DNA from: CAZVPF01 sp964628195
Lineage (GTDB): Bacteria; Planctomycetota; Phycisphaerae; Sedimentisphaerales; Anaerohalosphaeraceae
Assembly (NCBI GenBank): GCA_964628195.1
Contig: CAZVPF010000013.1
Span: 1-64,000, forward strand
Direction: 5' to 3'
Length of the DNA stretch: 64,000 bases
A program made the translations under genes and the position numbers. How positions within the stretch are numbered: the stretch's first letter is position 1; every line of letters begins with the position of its first letter. Positions 52,768-61,997 of the stretch are shown here, piece by piece. The notes below the pieces were generated by a model. The model had not been told where the DNA came from, searched no databases, and saw only the letters and a program-made list of their open reading frames with translations.

Positions 52768-53093
52768 CTAAAAATCATCCCTCGATATCATCCAACTTCA
52801 TCTAAGTGAGCAAAAAGACTCCCCGCAGTCCAAATTTAACTATCATTCATTACTTTTATGTTGAAACTGTACAATCCAAATCTTATTATTATGAACTAAA
52901 TTAGGAGCAAACCTGTCAAAATCGGGGCTCGCGCATTATTTACCCAATTTTGAACACCAGGTTTTCTCATGTATGCAGCTGTCTATGCACCTGACGGGAG
53001 GTCGTTGGGGCAAAGATTTTGCAAAAACAATTTCTAAAGTGCGCAAAAGATGCGCTAATTGTGTGAAATCTTTATTTTGGAAGGAGCCCGAAA
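52768..53093. other. Untranslated region before the porin gene
   Basis: About 330 bp without an ORF. The porin ribosome site GGAAGGAG lies at its end (53080-53087). Several short inverted pieces (for example CCAGGT/ACCTGA around 52958-52993) suggest a structured leader, but I could not match it to a known riboswitch. Confidence 0.4.
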
Positions 53094-54425
53094 ATGCTGA
53101 AAAGGAAAATGTTACTGCTTTCTCTGATCATTTCAACGGCTATACTGCTGTTTGCCGACTACACCCAAGCCGATGAAATATCGCAGCTCAAGGAAATGGT
53201 CCGCCAACAGCAGCAAATGCTCGAAAAGCTTCAGCAGAGAATCAGCGAACTGGAAGCAAAGCAGGAAAACCAGCAAAAACAGGTCCGCCAGATCAGCGTC
53301 AGGCAGGAAACGGTGGAAACAGACGCTAAACTGCCCGGCTGGCTCGACAGGATCAAGTTCGGCGGCGATTTCAGATACCGCCACCAATCTGACTGGTCGG
53401 AATCTTCTGGAACCCACTCCACCGACCGCCACAGAAACCGGATACGCTTTAGATTTAAAATGGACGCCGAAGTAAATGACGAAACAAGTGTTCATATGCG
53501 ACTGGCGACCGGCGACGACGACAACCCCGCTTCTACAAATTCAACACTTGATGGCGGCTTCTCAAGCAAAAACATCTGGCTCGATCAGGCATACCTTAAA
53601 TATCAGCCGAAAGAATTCCCTGATGCAGTGCTTTTTGCCGGTAAAATGCCAAACCCCTTCTATTCGGTTGGCGGAAATGAGCTTATCTGGGACGGCGACG
53701 TAACACCCGAAGGCGGTGCAATAAAATACAATAAAGTACTGAACGACTCCCTTGAACTTTTGTTCAGCGGCGGCGGGTTCTGGGTCGAAGAAGAAGGAAG
53801 CATTGACACCGACCAGTCCATGTGGGCAGTACAGGGTTATGCAAAATACAAATTGCATGATCAAAGAGATACTTACGTTCTTGCAGGAGCAAGCTATTAT
53901 GACTTTGCAAGAACCGGCAACAGGGAAGTTATTTACCAAAGCGACACAACATCAAGCAGCTTCAAGAACGCGTTCGGAAACACCTTCTATACATCGGGAA
54001 CTACTGCATACTATACCTATGACTATAATCTCGTGGAGGGCTTTGCAGAACTTGGCACCACCGTAATGGACAGGCCGGTTACACTGTATTACGACCACGT
54101 GATTAACGCCGCAGCATCCGTACCGCAGGATACCGCCTGGCTGCTCGGATTCAACATAAACAAACTTACTGAACCAGGCGACTGGAGTTTCGGATATGAT
54201 TATCGCGAGGTCCAGGCCGACGCAGTAATAGGTCTTTTCAACAGCTCCGACTTCGCCGGAGGAAGGACAAACTCGAGGGGCCACAGGTTCGGCATCTCTT
54301 ACCTCTTAAAAGAAAACATGACCGCAGCACTGAATTACTATTGCACCCAAAGAGCATCAAGTGCATTCGCACTGCCGGAAGACTACGTAAACACCCTTCA
54401 ACTGGACTTCAAACTTAAGTTCTGA
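53094..54425 (+). CDS. Outer-membrane porin with N-terminal coiled coil
   Basis: A 443-residue exported protein. The signal peptide (KRKMLLLSLIISTAILLFA, cleaved near TQADE) is followed by a coiled coil (about 28-75, ISQLKEMVRQQQQMLEKLQQ) and then amphipathic beta strands from KFGGDFRYRHQSDW to the terminal TLQLDFKLKF, ending in Phe as outer-membrane barrels do. It resembles the putative-porin family. The coiled coil probably spans the periplasm toward the wall. Specificity unknown. It has a strong ribosome site and a terminator. Confidence 0.85.
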   Translation: MLKRKMLLLSLIISTAILLFADYTQADEISQLKEMVRQQQQMLEKLQQRISELEAKQENQQKQVRQISVRQETVETDAKLPGWLDRIKFGGDFRYRHQSDWSESSGTHSTDRHRNRIRFRFKMDAEVNDETSVHMRLATGDDDNPASTNSTLDGGFSSKNIWLDQAYLKYQPKEFPDAVLFAGKMPNPFYSVGGNELIWDGDVTPEGGAIKYNKVLNDSLELLFSGGGFWVEEEGSIDTDQSMWAVQGYAKYKLHDQRDTYVLAGASYYDFARTGNREVIYQSDTTSSSFKNAFGNTFYTSGTTAYYTYDYNLVEGFAELGTTVMDRPVTLYYDHVINAAASVPQDTAWLLGFNINKLTEPGDWSFGYDYREVQADAVIGLFNSSDFAGGRTNSRGHRFGISYLLKENMTAALNYYCTQRASSAFALPEDYVNTLQLDFKLKF

Positions 54426-54453
54426 CCCCTTTTTAATAACTAAAATTAAATAT

Positions 54454-54489
54454 GGCATGGACGACAATTAAGTCTTCCATGCCTTTTTC
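54454..54489 (+). terminator. Rho-independent terminator of the porin gene
   Basis: Stem GGCATGGA/TCCATGCC (54454-54461 with 54476-54483) extended by an inner GAC/GTC, followed by five T. Confidence 0.9.
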
Positions 54490-54559
54490 TTTGGCGAAAA
54501 GTACTTCCATTTATAAAATCAGCCGGTTATTATCTTCGTTCTCGATGGAGAAATAGATA

Positions 54560-55444
54560 ATGACCGAAAAAAATCAAAAAAACTGGACAATAAAGGCCCT
54601 GCTCGACTGGCTGGTGCCCTACCTTACAGAAAAAGGCATAGACGCCCCGCGACTGTCCGCAGAACTGCTCGTCGCTCATTCACTGCAAATGGACCGCCTC
54701 CAGTTATATCTGCAATATGACCGAACCGTCACCCCCGAAACCCTCACAAAATTAAGAGAGCTTGTAAAACGTGCCGCAGCCCACGAACCCCTCGCATACC
54801 TGGTCGGCAGTACCGAATTTTATTCCCTCACCATTAAAGTCACACCGTCGGTACTTATCCCCCGACCCGAAACCGAACTTCTTGTCGAAAAAGCAATCGA
54901 CCACCTTCGGGCCGGTCCCGGACCCAAAAAAGTGCTCGACCTGTGCACAGGTTCCGGCTGCATCGCAATTGCAATTGCCAAAAACCACACCGCCGCCGAA
55001 GTGACGGCAACCGATATCGACCAACACGCACTCGACACAGCAGCCCAAAATATCGAACATCATAACCTCTCCGACAGGGTGCGTCTGCTCAAGGGCAATA
55101 TGTTCGAGCCCGTCGGCAGCGAAAAATTCGACCTGGTAGTATCCAACCCTCCTTACGTAAGTCAACACGAATATGAAAAGCTCCCTGCCAACGTCAGGGA
55201 ATATGAACCCGCAAAAGCGCTGCTCGCCGGCCCCGACGGCATGGAAGCCTACCGCAAAATAGCGTCCGATATTGGAGCCTGTCTCAATAAAGATGCACCG
55301 CTTATACTCGAAATAGGTCACAAACAGGGCCCAGCCGTCTCAAAGCTCCTTAAGGACACCGGGCTATTTGCCGAAGTCACTGTCAGCCGGGACCTCGCAG
55401 GCCGCGAACGAATCGTGACCGCGACCGGCCGACGTGACAATTAA
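54560..55444 (+). CDS. prmC: Release-factor glutamine methyltransferase PrmC
   Basis: A 294-residue SAM-dependent enzyme that methylates the GGQ glutamine of release factors RF1/RF2. SAM motif DLCTGSGCIAIAIA (127-140), the catalytic NPPYV (196-200) and the N-terminal helical domain with ELLVAH and EPLAYLVGSTEFYSL are all present. Length is normal (about 280-290). The usual partner prfA is not adjacent. The following gene begins 1 nt after its stop. Confidence 0.95.
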   Translation: MTEKNQKNWTIKALLDWLVPYLTEKGIDAPRLSAELLVAHSLQMDRLQLYLQYDRTVTPETLTKLRELVKRAAAHEPLAYLVGSTEFYSLTIKVTPSVLIPRPETELLVEKAIDHLRAGPGPKKVLDLCTGSGCIAIAIAKNHTAAEVTATDIDQHALDTAAQNIEHHNLSDRVRLLKGNMFEPVGSEKFDLVVSNPPYVSQHEYEKLPANVREYEPAKALLAGPDGMEAYRKIASDIGACLNKDAPLILEIGHKQGPAVSKLLKDTGLFAEVTVSRDLAGRERIVTATGRRDN

Positions 55445-55445
55445 T

Positions 55446-56327
55446 ATGGCAAAAAATAAAGCGGATTACATAACCGACGCATTCGATTTCCCCGACTTCA
55501 CCGAAGTTATTCAAAAGGTCCCCGCACCCAGTGAACAGGACAGTGAACAGATAGAAAACCTCATCTCGGACAGGAACACTCAGAAAAATGCCGCTGCAAG
55601 CAACCCTCAAAACCCCTCGCAGAAAACAGGGATAGATACCGCAAAGGCAAACACACCGCAACTTGAAACTGATAATCAGCTTCAGGACGTCGACCTCGAA
55701 ACAAGCCTCGCTGTAAAAAAAGCAGAAACACCCGCAGCCGGCGCCCAGCAAACCGAAATAATAGTCCAAAAGGCCCAGCCGCACACAGGCCCCGAATATG
55801 AACGTCATAATAGAATCCCTGCCGCAGGCCCCTTGCCATTTATTTTCATGCTTATTATAACCTCGCTTCTCGGCATTGATATCGGCATCGGCCTGATAAA
55901 ACCATCCTCCACTAACGCTCAGCAGCCGCAAGTGCACAACCCGCCGTACTCTCACCAAAACCAACCCCCCATCGATACCGCGGCAGCGAACCGCCTGGTG
56001 AACGATTTTGCATGGCACTGGAACGCCCGGGACTATCAAAGCCTCTACCTGATGTTCGACCCTGCCTCGCTCGAAGGAATTTCCCTCGACGAATTCAAGA
56101 GCCAATGCCGCGACCTCGCCCGAATAGGCTCTGTAAAGCAGCCCCGGTTCATCGACTCACGTCTCTCAGGCGTGGCAATGGGCCAGAGACTCTATAAACT
56201 CCATTATATGGCAGCATTTACAGCAGGACCCGGCCATGTGGAGCTAACCATCTCCCTGCCCTCAACAGGGCCGCGAATATGGCGTTTCGACCTGCAAATT
56301 AACCAAAACAACCGAATAAACCGATGA
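55446..56327 (+). CDS. Single-span protein of unknown function, paralogue A
   Basis: A 293-residue protein. Residues 1-130 are acidic, Gln/Pro-rich and probably disordered; one span (about 135-155, PFIFMLIITSLLGIDIGIGL) follows, then an exported ~110-residue domain with NDFAWHWNARDYQSLYLMFD and FKSQCRDLARIG. That domain is homologous by eye to the whole exported part of the next gene (WN-x-x-D, YxLxYxx and a final RFDL/RFDI strand), so the pair are tandem paralogues. It resembles NTF2-like/DUF3887-type folds, but I cannot name it. The start is ATG 55446, one base after the prmC stop. Confidence 0.65.
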   Translation: MAKNKADYITDAFDFPDFTEVIQKVPAPSEQDSEQIENLISDRNTQKNAAASNPQNPSQKTGIDTAKANTPQLETDNQLQDVDLETSLAVKKAETPAAGAQQTEIIVQKAQPHTGPEYERHNRIPAAGPLPFIFMLIITSLLGIDIGIGLIKPSSTNAQQPQVHNPPYSHQNQPPIDTAAANRLVNDFAWHWNARDYQSLYLMFDPASLEGISLDEFKSQCRDLARIGSVKQPRFIDSRLSGVAMGQRLYKLHYMAAFTAGPGHVELTISLPSTGPRIWRFDLQINQNNRINR

Positions 56328-56360
56328 ATATACAAGCCTTTATATATTAAGGATACCCGA

Positions 56361-56870
56361 ATGACAGATAATAAAACACCCAACCACTGCCGCACCATCA
56401 TAATTCTGCTTATACTCGCTATCGCTCTTATTATTGTCGACATCTATGTTTCAACCAAACCCGAACCTGCCGCCACAGGCGCCGCCGATATCCTCGCGGC
56501 CTCAACCGTAGACCTGCCCGAATACGTTACAGCGAAATACCGAATAAACCTCTGCGAGAAATTTCTCGACGCATGGAATGGCAAAGACCCGGAAAAACTC
56601 TACGAAATACTCGGCCCAACCGCCCACAACGACATGACACTTCAGCAGTTCACCAACCAGTGCGAAACAGCTTTCTTCCCGCAGGGGCAACTCTCAAACG
56701 AACGCTATGTAGGCCAAGTATTCCAAGGCCTCTACCTCGGCGCAAGGGTCTACACCCTTAATTACCACCTCAACATCGCGGAAAAGCCCGCCGTACTGAC
56801 CGTTTCCATACTCTGCCCCGACGATGCCCGCCAGCCGGAGGTCCTAAGGTTCGACATAAAGACACTCTGA
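56361..56870 (+). CDS. Single-span protein of unknown function, paralogue B
   Basis: A 169-residue protein with an N-terminal anchor (about 12-30, IIILLILAIALIIVDIYV) and an exported domain (about 55-169) containing FLDAWNGKDPEKLYEILGP and LRFDIKTL. It parallels paralogue A but lacks the long disordered front. AAGGATACCCGA lies upstream of the ATG. The two genes follow prmC closely and may be cotranscribed. No enzymatic motif is visible. Confidence 0.65.
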   Translation: MTDNKTPNHCRTIIILLILAIALIIVDIYVSTKPEPAATGAADILAASTVDLPEYVTAKYRINLCEKFLDAWNGKDPEKLYEILGPTAHNDMTLQQFTNQCETAFFPQGQLSNERYVGQVFQGLYLGARVYTLNYHLNIAEKPAVLTVSILCPDDARQPEVLRFDIKTL

Positions 56871-57194
56871 AAAATAAACCATTTTTCGGGATCCACAATG
56901 CCTGCTTTGCCCGCTCTATAAGTATCCTCATATTGAATTAATCCCCCATTTACCTGAAACCAGAGCCGAAATATTAGCTACACCCAATATATATAAACAC
57001 TTACACTCGACAGCCACCGCCGCAGTCACTGCCGATATTTTCTTCTTTACTTTTTTTACTCATGCCGCTATAGTTACAGGGCTGTAAGAATTTTGACGTA
57101 AAGGGGTAGTTACGACATCTTAGTAGAAAAACCCCTGCCCATTGAGAGAACTTCAGAAAAAATAAATACAGAGATTTTATAGAAAGGAAGAAAT
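56871..57194. other. Intergenic region before the Re-citrate-synthase-like gene
   Basis: No supported gene in about 320 bp. It should carry the promoter and leader of the downstream enzyme. GAAAGGAAGAA at 57181-57191 serves as its ribosome site. A possible 20-codon minus-strand ORF (57001-57063) lacks a ribosome site and is not annotated. Confidence 0.5.
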
Positions 57195-58520
57195 ATGGCA
57201 AAAAATTATGAACTACAGGATGTAGACAGACCGAACTTGTATCGTGACGTATTCCCATATACGGAATTTCCAAAAGTCGAATTCGACGGCCAAACCGTTC
57301 CTTACGAGATGCCCGACGACATCTGGATCACCGACACAACCTTCCGTGACGGCCAGCAGGCAAGACCGCCATACACCCCCGAACAGATCGCAAGGATATA
57401 CGAATTCTTCCACCAGATCGACAACGGCACAGGCCTTATCAGGCAGTGTGAATTCTTTTTATATTCGAACCGCGACCGCAAGGCAGTCGAGCTTTGCCTC
57501 GAAAAAGGTCACAAGTACCCCGAGGTTACCGGCTGGATAAGGGCCGTCGCCGCCGATTTCAAATACGTAACCCAGATGGGCCTCAAGGAAACAGGCATTC
57601 TAACATCGGCAAGCGACTACCACGTATTCCTCAAACTCCGCAAGAACCGCAGCCAGGCACTCCAGGCGTATCTCGACGTTGTAATGGCCGCAATCGACAG
57701 CGGTGTACTGCCCAGGTGCCACTTCGAGGACATCACCCGAGCCGACTATGAAGGCTTTGTCCTGCCCTTCGCAAGCGAACTGATGAAGCTAAGCGAAAAG
57801 CACGACACACCCGTTAAGATCAGGTTATGCGACACCCTCGGTTTCGGTGTTCCTTTTCCCGGCACAACACTGCCTAGGAGCATCCCGAAACTGATCCACG
57901 GCCTGCGTCAGCTTGGCGTGCCCGCCGAATGGCTCGAATGGCACGGACATAACGACTTCCACAAGGTACAGGTAAACGCAGCTACCGCGTGGCTGTACGG
58001 CTGCTGCGCCGCCAACTGCTCAATATTCGGCGTGGGCGAGCGAACAGGCAATCCGCCCATCGAGGCACTGGTCATCGAGCACGCCCAGATAAAGGGAACC
58101 AACCCCAAGATCAACTACGAAGCGATAACCGACCTCGCTGAATACGCACACAAAGACCTCGGCTTCGACATCCCCTCGAACTACCCGCTCGTTGGCAAGG
58201 ACTTCAACGTCACACGAGCCGGCATCCACGCAGACGGCCTGCTCAAGAACGAGGAAATTTACAACTGCTTTGACACCAAGAAACTGCTCAAGCGTGAGAT
58301 CGGCGTTGCAATCACAGACAAAACCGGCGCCGCCGGCATAAAGCACTACATCGAAGACCGCTACGAAATCGAGATCCCCAAGCACGACCCGCGTGTCGGC
58401 GCGATAAAGGACAAGATCGATGCTGAGTATTCCGCAGACCGCGTAGCTTCAATATCAGACGCGGAAATGGAAGCATGGATTAACGAAGTCTTCGGCGACG
58501 AGTTGCCCCCAAAGAGGTAA
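57195..58520 (+). CDS. Re-citrate synthase-like / isopropylmalate synthase superfamily enzyme
   Basis: A 441-residue DRE-TIM metallolyase (homocitrate/isopropylmalate synthase superfamily). The motif WITDTTFRDGQQARPPYT carries the catalytic Arg-Asp, and metal-binding histidines appear in EWHGHNDFHK. It has DITRADYEGFV, GVGERTGNPPIEAL and KDFNVTRAGIHADG. No C-terminal LeuA regulatory domain is present. DTTFRDGQQ and the whole layout resemble the Re-citrate synthases of anaerobes such as Clostridium kluyveri and Desulfovibrio more than LeuA, which usually has DTTLRDGEQ. It would make citrate from acetyl-CoA and oxaloacetate. Assay or phylogeny is needed to exclude homocitrate or isopropylmalate synthase. 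Confidence 0.78.
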   Translation: MAKNYELQDVDRPNLYRDVFPYTEFPKVEFDGQTVPYEMPDDIWITDTTFRDGQQARPPYTPEQIARIYEFFHQIDNGTGLIRQCEFFLYSNRDRKAVELCLEKGHKYPEVTGWIRAVAADFKYVTQMGLKETGILTSASDYHVFLKLRKNRSQALQAYLDVVMAAIDSGVLPRCHFEDITRADYEGFVLPFASELMKLSEKHDTPVKIRLCDTLGFGVPFPGTTLPRSIPKLIHGLRQLGVPAEWLEWHGHNDFHKVQVNAATAWLYGCCAANCSIFGVGERTGNPPIEALVIEHAQIKGTNPKINYEAITDLAEYAHKDLGFDIPSNYPLVGKDFNVTRAGIHADGLLKNEEIYNCFDTKKLLKREIGVAITDKTGAAGIKHYIEDRYEIEIPKHDPRVGAIKDKIDAEYSADRVASISDAEMEAWINEVFGDELPPKR

Positions 58521-58524
58521 AGCT

Positions 58525-59274
58525 TTGCCGAACCGTAAAATAAAAGCGATACTTTTTGACCTTGGCGAGACCCTGCTTAACTTCGGCCCAGTCGATAAAA
58601 GCAGGGTCTTCAAAGAGGCCGGCAGACTGACCTACGAATACCTCAGCAGCAACGGCCACCAGCCCGGCGACCTCAAAAAATACATCTACCGCAACCTGCT
58701 CAAGCTGCGTATAAAGGTTCTGTTCTCAAACATATTCAAAAACGACTTCGACTCGCTCGAAGTCATCCGCCAACTCGGTCAAAAACAGGGCCTGAACCTG
58801 ACAGGCGAGCAGTGGCAGCACCTTAACTGGCTGTGGTACGAACCGCTCGCAAAACAGGCAACTGTCGAAGACGACCTGAAACAAACGCTCAACAACCTGC
58901 AGAACCGCGGCCTTGCGCTCGGCATTATTTCCAACACCTTCGTCCACGCAACCAGCCTCGACCGGCACCTCGAAAAGTTCGGCCTGCTCGAATACTTCCC
59001 CATGAGGATATACTCCTACCAGATGCCCTGGCGAAAACCGGACAAACGTATCTTCATCAAAGGCGCAAAAAAGATAAACTGTCAACCCGCTGAAATCGTC
59101 TACGTAGGCGACCGCATCGACGCAGACGTAAAAGGCTCGACAAAAGCAGGCATGTTCCCCGTCCTGAAAAAAGCCTACACCAACGAAAACAAAACACCCC
59201 CTCGCGGAACCGCCGTAATAGAAAACATATCCGAACTCGAAACAGTCCTCGACAGCCTCAACCCCGCTGACTAA
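58525..59274 (+). CDS. HAD-superfamily hydrolase
   Basis: A 249-residue HAD hydrolase with motif I FDLGETLLN (the second catalytic Asp is replaced by Glu after Gly), motif II IISNTF, motif III Lys in RKPDKRIF and motif IV VGDRIDADVKGS. The DxGxT motif I variant still supplies the nucleophile Asp. A phosphatase for an unknown small metabolite is likely. It starts at TTG 58525, 4 nt after the preceding stop, with AAAGAGG inside the upstream gene end, so the two are coupled. Confidence 0.85.
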   Translation: MPNRKIKAILFDLGETLLNFGPVDKSRVFKEAGRLTYEYLSSNGHQPGDLKKYIYRNLLKLRIKVLFSNIFKNDFDSLEVIRQLGQKQGLNLTGEQWQHLNWLWYEPLAKQATVEDDLKQTLNNLQNRGLALGIISNTFVHATSLDRHLEKFGLLEYFPMRIYSYQMPWRKPDKRIFIKGAKKINCQPAEIVYVGDRIDADVKGSTKAGMFPVLKKAYTNENKTPPRGTAVIENISELETVLDSLNPAD

Positions 59275-59392
59275 GGCAGGCCTGCCCGAACCCTTTGAAC
59301 ACGAACCCCTCGAAAGCGCAATCCGGAAAGGCTTGAATACCCGTGCTGATAACTCGCTCTTTCGCAAGAATGATTATTTGAGATGCCCCACG

Positions 59393-61621
59393 TCAACCGT
59401 CCTGCTTTTTACCGCCCGCTACTTCCTTAACCGTACCGCCCAGCGCACCGTTTTGCCAGCTCCTGACAACTGCCGCCCAGCCGGGCCTGTTCTCTATATC
59501 GGTCTCTATCTCCGCAAGTGCCTTAACCAGCGCAGCCCTGCTCTGGTCCGTGGTCGACTCGGCCTTAAGATACTCATCGATCCGCTTTACAAGCGGATTC
59601 TCTCCATTGATGTCCCCAGCTGTCACCGTTTCACCTATCAGCGACGCGAGTTCGGCGAAAAGCCCCCCCTTCAAACAGCAATCAACAACACTGCCCGCAG
59701 CTTCGGTTTTGACCGCCGGGTCTTTGACCCCCGCCAAAACAGCCGCACCTCGCTCGACCGCCATTGCATATTCACCGGCTGATGCATAAACATCGAAAAG
59801 CTCCCGCTTCGATCTTAAAAGAACGTCAGGCTTTTCCTCTGCCTCGGCTTTGCTTTCGGCAATCAGCAAAAGCTCCCTGTACTTGTCCGCAAGGCCCTTC
59901 TCTCGAAGCTTCTGCGCCCATTCAAGTGCAGTTGCCGCATCGCCCCTGCCGATTATCCCCTTAAACGCATCCCACGCAGCCGCGCCGTCCCCGTTGACAT
60001 TGAGCCTCTCGCTCAGCCACGACAAATCCTCCGCCGCCCCGGTATTACCTGCAAGTTCTATAACCACCAGCCGCAACGCTGTGTTCTCATCGTTATACAG
60101 CCCGTTTTCCACAAGAAGCTTAAACGCGCTTACCTTATCAATATTAATAAGCCCCGTCGCACCGGCCCTGCGAATCTCGGCCTCTTTCGCCTTTAAGCCC
60201 TCTTTGAATTGCTCCCTGAAAAGCTCGGAAGCAGCAGGCTTGAAACTGCTCTGCCCGCAAAGCCTGGCCATAACCCCCAGAAGCTGTCCGCAATACTCGC
60301 ACTGCGGGTTCTCGGCCCGGGCCTTCATATACCTGTCATGCAGTTGGGTCAAATACTTCTGCGACTGCTCGGCTGGTATTCCGTTAAGCTCCAGCAGCTT
60401 TCTTATAACCTCCGCACCGTGCCGGACCTTTTCAGGCTGATCCGAATTAAGAAAATTCTGTGCCCAGTCAAACGTCTTGGCCCGAAGTTCAGCAGGCGGT
60501 TTCAAAGTTGAACCCGGAGAAAATGCGTAATATGTCGCCTCACCCAGTGCCTCGAAAAGCGCGAGTTTAACGTCCTCGTAAGGCTCTTTTTCAAGCTGCT
60601 CGAGAAGTTTTGAACCCGGGTTTATCTCGCTCATTCGCGAAAGTATCTCCGCCGTTCGAAGCCTGACCCGCCTGTCCGGATCGCTTATAAGACCCAGAAG
60701 CGCAGATCCCACGCTCTCGGTCGAAGCTGTTGTCCCGCTCGACATCGCCGAAACCTTTCCCAAAGCCCAAAGCTTCACCGATGCATAATTGCTGCCCAGC
60801 CTGTCCATAAGCAAGCTTGCCCGTCCGTTTTCGTCAAGTGTTTCATATATCCTGTCAAGAGAAGCAAGATACTCACTAACCCAAAAATCTTTCTCCTCCT
60901 CCAGTTCAGCGATCCTGCGTATCTGGCTTGCTATCCTCTCTTTAAGTACTTCGCCTCGCGTCTTGTTCGGCAGGTCCTTCAAAATACTCAGCCAAACTTT
61001 CTTGTCAGTGCCCACCGGATAACCGAAGGCCTCCTGAAGTGCGGCCTCGGCAGCCTGGGCAATCTTACCGTCAGGGTCGTCAAGCAGCCGTATCAACTCG
61101 CTCATCGCTTCCTTATCAGGCCGAAGCTGCAATGCGTAAACCGCGTTTAGACGCTTATTTACATCCAGTTTCTGGTTCCGGACCAAATCCCGCAGTAGCA
61201 CACCAACCTGGTCGTAATCATATATCGCAAGAGACTCCGCCGCAGATGCAGCAATATCCTTGTCGCCGGACTCAAGCATCTTCATCAGCGGTCCTATAAA
61301 CTCCTCAGTGCTCCCAACAGCGTTTCTTGCTCGTATAAGTGCCCTGCAAACCGCCTGCTGTGCAGCCGTATTCTCACCCGACCCGAGAACTTCGATTAGT
61401 ATCTCCCTGCCCTTCTCACCGTTATGGACAAGAAGCTCCATCGCCGCATCATCGCGGATTTGCTCTTTCGGGCTGGTTAAGAGCACCTCCTTGTTTATCT
61501 TTAATTGCCTTTCACCTGCTCCCTCAATTTCGGATGAAGAAGTGTCCGCACCCTGGGCAATTAAAGATATACCAGATACAATAACCAACACAACTAAATA
61601 TCGCAAAAGCTGACTTTTCAA
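59393..61621 (-). CDS. Exported HEAT-repeat protein
   Basis: A 742-residue protein with a signal peptide (QLLRYLVVLVIVSGISLIAQG) and a solenoid of HEAT-like repeats, for example SGDKDIAASAAESLAIYD, PDGKIAQAAEAALQEA and PDRRVRLRTAEILSRM. A charged coiled-coil stretch lies near 230-260, with a CxxC (EYCGQ) near 440. Solenoids of this size usually mediate protein-protein contacts; planctomycetes encode many secreted ones. No enzyme motif. It is monocistronic by position, convergent with the HAD gene. Confidence 0.75.
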   Translation of the reverse strand: MKSQLLRYLVVLVIVSGISLIAQGADTSSSEIEGAGERQLKINKEVLLTSPKEQIRDDAAMELLVHNGEKGREILIEVLGSGENTAAQQAVCRALIRARNAVGSTEEFIGPLMKMLESGDKDIAASAAESLAIYDYDQVGVLLRDLVRNQKLDVNKRLNAVYALQLRPDKEAMSELIRLLDDPDGKIAQAAEAALQEAFGYPVGTDKKVWLSILKDLPNKTRGEVLKERIASQIRRIAELEEEKDFWVSEYLASLDRIYETLDENGRASLLMDRLGSNYASVKLWALGKVSAMSSGTTASTESVGSALLGLISDPDRRVRLRTAEILSRMSEINPGSKLLEQLEKEPYEDVKLALFEALGEATYYAFSPGSTLKPPAELRAKTFDWAQNFLNSDQPEKVRHGAEVIRKLLELNGIPAEQSQKYLTQLHDRYMKARAENPQCEYCGQLLGVMARLCGQSSFKPAASELFREQFKEGLKAKEAEIRRAGATGLINIDKVSAFKLLVENGLYNDENTALRLVVIELAGNTGAAEDLSWLSERLNVNGDGAAAWDAFKGIIGRGDAATALEWAQKLREKGLADKYRELLLIAESKAEAEEKPDVLLRSKRELFDVYASAGEYAMAVERGAAVLAGVKDPAVKTEAAGSVVDCCLKGGLFAELASLIGETVTAGDINGENPLVKRIDEYLKAESTTDQSRAALVKALAEIETDIENRPGWAAVVRSWQNGALGGTVKEVAGGKKQDG

Positions 61622-61997
61622 CTCTGAAACACCCAGATATAATTTAGATAATTATCATTTATGCCTTCTTTCAACTCAAAAATTTAACAGAAAAGGCAAA
61701 AATATTCCATAGAAAAGCACTTTATATACAAAAAATACCGCTTTCAGTTCGGTATATATAATGGAATCAGACGTTTTTAACCTGATTACACATATTGTTG
61801 CATCGTCAATATCGGCCTGATAAGAACAATTATTAACGCCCATCGGGCCCTGCAAAATAAAATACTTTCCGCTATTTCGCCCTTGACATTAATCAATTTG
61901 GCTATATATTATTAGCTTTTCTCCTCTTGGTTATATCAAAACTTTTCAATTTGTTTCTTTTTCTAATATTAAGTATAACTTTTAACAGGAAATAACT
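61622..61997. other. Divergent intergenic region
   Basis: About 376 bp between the HEAT protein and the HAD gene. It contains a plus-strand promoter at 61883-61912 and presumably the HEAT-gene promoter on the other strand. No ORF. Confidence 0.6.
61883..61912 (+). promoter_or_regulatory. Promoter of the HAD hydrolase gene
   Basis: TTGACA (61883-61888) followed after 16-18 nt by TATATTAT (61905-61912). Perfect -35; the -10 is read as TATATT or TATTAT. About 80 nt before ATG 61998. Confidence 0.72.

Noticed and set aside
52921..53093. Possible c-di-GMP (GEMM) riboswitch before the porin gene.
   Set aside because: I could not find the required conserved blocks; only isolated GGGGCAAAG-like pieces are present.
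57001..57063. A 20-codon minus-strand ORF ending in DCGGGCRV.
   Set aside because: No ribosome-binding site, no processing genes nearby, and a length easily met by chance.
57195..58520. Straight LeuA (2-isopropylmalate synthase) annotation.
   Set aside because: No LeuA regulatory domain and no leu neighbours, and the motif is DTTFRDGQQ rather than DTTLRDGEQ.
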